Part shown: positions 5,976 through 7,418 of the stretch, one piece after another | How the letters are laid out: every line of letters begins with the position of its first letter | How positions within the stretch are numbered: position 1 is the first letter of the stretch | NCBI GenBank assembly: GCA_947478535.1 | Contig: CANJXD010000286.1 | Location: forward strand, 1-7,418 | From: Acetobacteraceae bacterium | GTDB taxonomy: Bacteria > Pseudomonadota > Alphaproteobacteria > Acetobacterales > Acetobacteraceae | Length of the DNA: 7,418 nt | Direction: 5' to 3' | The notes under the pieces: model-generated | Told to the model about the DNA's origin: nothing | The model's input: only the letters and a program-made list of their open reading frames with translations | The model's database searches: none | Position numbers and translations under genes: made by a program

Positions 5976-6681
5976 GACGATGCTCGACGTCTCGGGCCTC
6001 AAGGCCGGCTACGGTCCGGCGGAAGTGCTGTTCGGCGTCGATCTCACCCTCGCGCGGGGCGAGGTTCTGGCCCTGATGGGCCGCAACGGTGCCGGCAAAT
6101 CCACCACCATGAAGGCCATCATGGGCCTGCTGGCGCCGCGCGCCGGAAGCGTGCGCTTCCAGGGGCAGGATATCGCGGGCTGGCCGCCCTTCCGCATCGC
6201 CCGCGCCGGCCTCGGCTATGTGCCGGAGGATCGCCGCATCTTCACCGACCTGACGGTGGCGGAAAACCTGGAAGTCGGCCGCCGCGCCGCGCGCGGGGAC
6301 CGTGCGGCCTGGACCCCCGAACGCCTCTGGGCCTTCTTCCCCAACCTGGCGGAAATGCGCGGCCGCCGCGCGAGTGCGATGTCCGGCGGCGAACAGCAGA
6401 TGCTGACTATCGCGCGCACGCTGATGGGCAACCCCGATGCCGTGCTGCTCGACGAACCCAGTGAGGGCCTGGCGCCGGTGATCGTCGAGCAGATGGCGGA
6501 AGCCGTGCTGCGGATGAAGCAGGAAGGCATTGCTGTGCTGCTCTCCGAACAGAGCCTCGATTTCGCCGCCGCCGTCGCCGACCGCGCCGTGGTGATCGAG
6601 AAGGGCGCCATCCGCTGGACCGGCACGATGGAGGCGCTGGAGAATGACGAACAGGTGCGCGCGACGTGGCTGACGGTATGA
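5968..6681 (+). CDS. livF: ABC importer ATP-binding protein, LivF type
   Basis: This 237-residue cytoplasmic ATPase is the partner of LivG. It has Walker A GRNGAGKST (38-46), the LivF-typical block GYVPEDRRIFTDLTVAENL (83-101), a canonical signature MSGGEQQML (138-146) and Walker B AVLLDEPSEGLAP with Glu163. At the H-loop it has Gln195 (LLSEQSLDF), as is normal for LivF proteins (VEQN in E. coli), instead of His. The start is ATG 5968, which overlaps the livG stop by eight bases. AAGG at 5954-5957, ten bases upstream, supports it over the in-frame ATG at 5980. The length matches E. coli LivF (237). The stop overlaps the next start (ATGA at 6678), continuing the coupled operon. As with LivG, the name gives the family and not the substrate. 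Confidence 0.94.
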   Translation: MAETMLDVSGLKAGYGPAEVLFGVDLTLARGEVLALMGRNGAGKSTTMKAIMGLLAPRAGSVRFQGQDIAGWPPFRIARAGLGYVPEDRRIFTDLTVAENLEVGRRAARGDRAAWTPERLWAFFPNLAEMRGRRASAMSGGEQQMLTIARTLMGNPDAVLLDEPSEGLAPVIVEQMAEAVLRMKQEGIAVLLSEQSLDFAAAVADRAVVIEKGAIRWTGTMEALENDEQVRATWLTV

Positions 6682-7418
6682 CGACGTCGCTCCCCCGCGT
6701 TGCCGGCATCGATGTCGGCGGCACCTTCACCGACCTGCTGCTGCAAGATGCCGATGGCAGCATCCGGCTGGCAAAAGTGCCGACGACATCGGCGAACCAG
6801 GCCGATGGCGTGCTCGCCGCCATCGAGGCCGCCGGCACCACCCCCGCCGCGCTCGACCTCATCATCCACGGCACCACCGCGACGACGAATGCCGTGCTCG
6901 AACGCAAGCTCGCGAAGGTCGGGCTGGTGACGACGCTGGGGTTTCGCGATGTCCTCGAACTCGGCCGCCGCACCCGCCCCAACCCCTATGGGCTGAAGGG
7001 AAGCTTCGCGCCGCTGGTGCCCCGCGAATTGCGCCGCGAGGTGCCCGAACGCATCGATGCAAGCGGCGGCATCGTCACGCCGCTGGATGAGGACGCCGTC
7101 GCGCGGGAAGTGCGCGCGCTGCTGGATGCCGGCTGCGAATCCCTGGTGATCCACTTCCTGCACGCCTACGCCAACCCCGTGCACGAAGCCCGCGCCGGCG
7201 CCATCGCGCGCGCGATCTGGCCGAATGATTACGTCACGCTCGGCCATGAATTGCTGTCGGAATTTCGCGAATACGAACGCGGCACCACCGCTTCCGTGAA
7301 CGCCGCCGTGCAACCGGTGCTGGACCGCTACATCCGGCGCCTGCAGGACCAGCTCGCGGCGCGTGGGCACAAGCGGGACCTGCTGGTGATGAACGGCAAT
7401 GGCGGCACCGTCTCCGCC
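6678..7418 (+). CDS. hyuA: hydantoinase/oxoprolinase subunit A (HyuA type), N-terminal part (3' end outside window)
   Basis: The first 247 residues of a HyuA-family protein are visible; full-length members are roughly 650-700 residues. The family uses ATP to activate and open cyclic amides (hydantoins, 5-oxoproline) and also includes subunits of acetone and acetophenone carboxylases. Visible motifs are IDVGGTFTDLLL (11-22, the ASKHA-like phosphate loop), IIHGTTATTNAVLERK (62-77), GFRDVLELGRRTRPNPYGL (88-106), SEFREYERGTTASVNAA (194-210) and the start of NGNGGTVS (239-246). These cover the Hydant_A_N region and enter the Hydantoinase_A domain. ATG 6678 forms an ATGA overlap with livF, so the enzyme is made with the importer. 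A HyuB-type subunit is expected just downstream or fused, but is not in view. Substrate choice among hydantoin, N-methylhydantoin, 5-oxoproline or a ketone cannot be made from this part. Confidence 0.93.
   Translation, partial: MTTSLPRVAGIDVGGTFTDLLLQDADGSIRLAKVPTTSANQADGVLAAIEAAGTTPAALDLIIHGTTATTNAVLERKLAKVGLVTTLGFRDVLELGRRTRPNPYGLKGSFAPLVPRELRREVPERIDASGGIVTPLDEDAVAREVRALLDAGCESLVIHFLHAYANPVHEARAGAIARAIWPNDYVTLGHELLSEFREYERGTTASVNAAVQPVLDRYIRRLQDQLAARGHKRDLLVMNGNGGTVSA

Noticed and set aside
6216..7370. Minus-strand open frame opposite livF and hyuA
   Set aside because: Both opposing genes have full motif support; this frame has none and spans their junction.

Overview
The window is GC-rich DNA, with G or C at most third codon positions, and every supportable gene lies on the + strand. 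The protein sequences and the order ispH-thrB-rnhA point to an alphaproteobacterium. A Rhodospirillales/Acetobacteraceae (Roseomonas-like) source is my best guess from general resemblance and is not proven. I see no transposase, integrase, tRNA, rRNA or CRISPR.

Region 1 (1-1903) is a compact housekeeping block: the 3' part of ispH (isoprenoid precursor synthesis), thrB (homoserine kinase of the APH-like fold, threonine synthesis) and rnhA (RNase HI). thrB and rnhA overlap by one base (TGATG). The rnhA stop codon sits inside a run of regularly spaced G-tracts (1891-1917) that fits a strong G-quadruplex motif. A small stem-loop follows, and a second dyad (1964-1979) lies just before the next operon.

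Region 2 (2003-6681) encodes a complete branched-chain-amino-acid-type (HAAT/Liv family) ABC importer: a periplasmic binding protein with a twin-arginine-like signal peptide, one fused LivH-LivM permease polypeptide, and the two ATPases LivG and LivF. The permease, livG, livF and the next gene overlap by 4, 8 and 4 bases, so they are almost certainly co-transcribed and translationally coupled. The only real gap in the operon is the 119 bases between the binding-protein gene and the permease gene. It holds three back-to-back inverted repeats and a 39-codon basic reading frame that exactly bridges the two genes.

Region 3 (6678-7418) is the first 247 codons of a HyuA-type hydantoinase/oxoprolinase subunit A, cut by the window edge. 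Its 4-base overlap with livF ties the enzyme to the importer. The simplest reading is a catabolic operon that takes up a cyclic amide or related compound (hydantoin, 5-oxoproline or similar) and opens it with ATP in the cytoplasm. The actual substrate cannot be read from this sequence.

None of the genes is a new family. The parts most worth a second look are the non-coding structures at 1891-1979 and 3229-3348, and the transporter-enzyme pairing.
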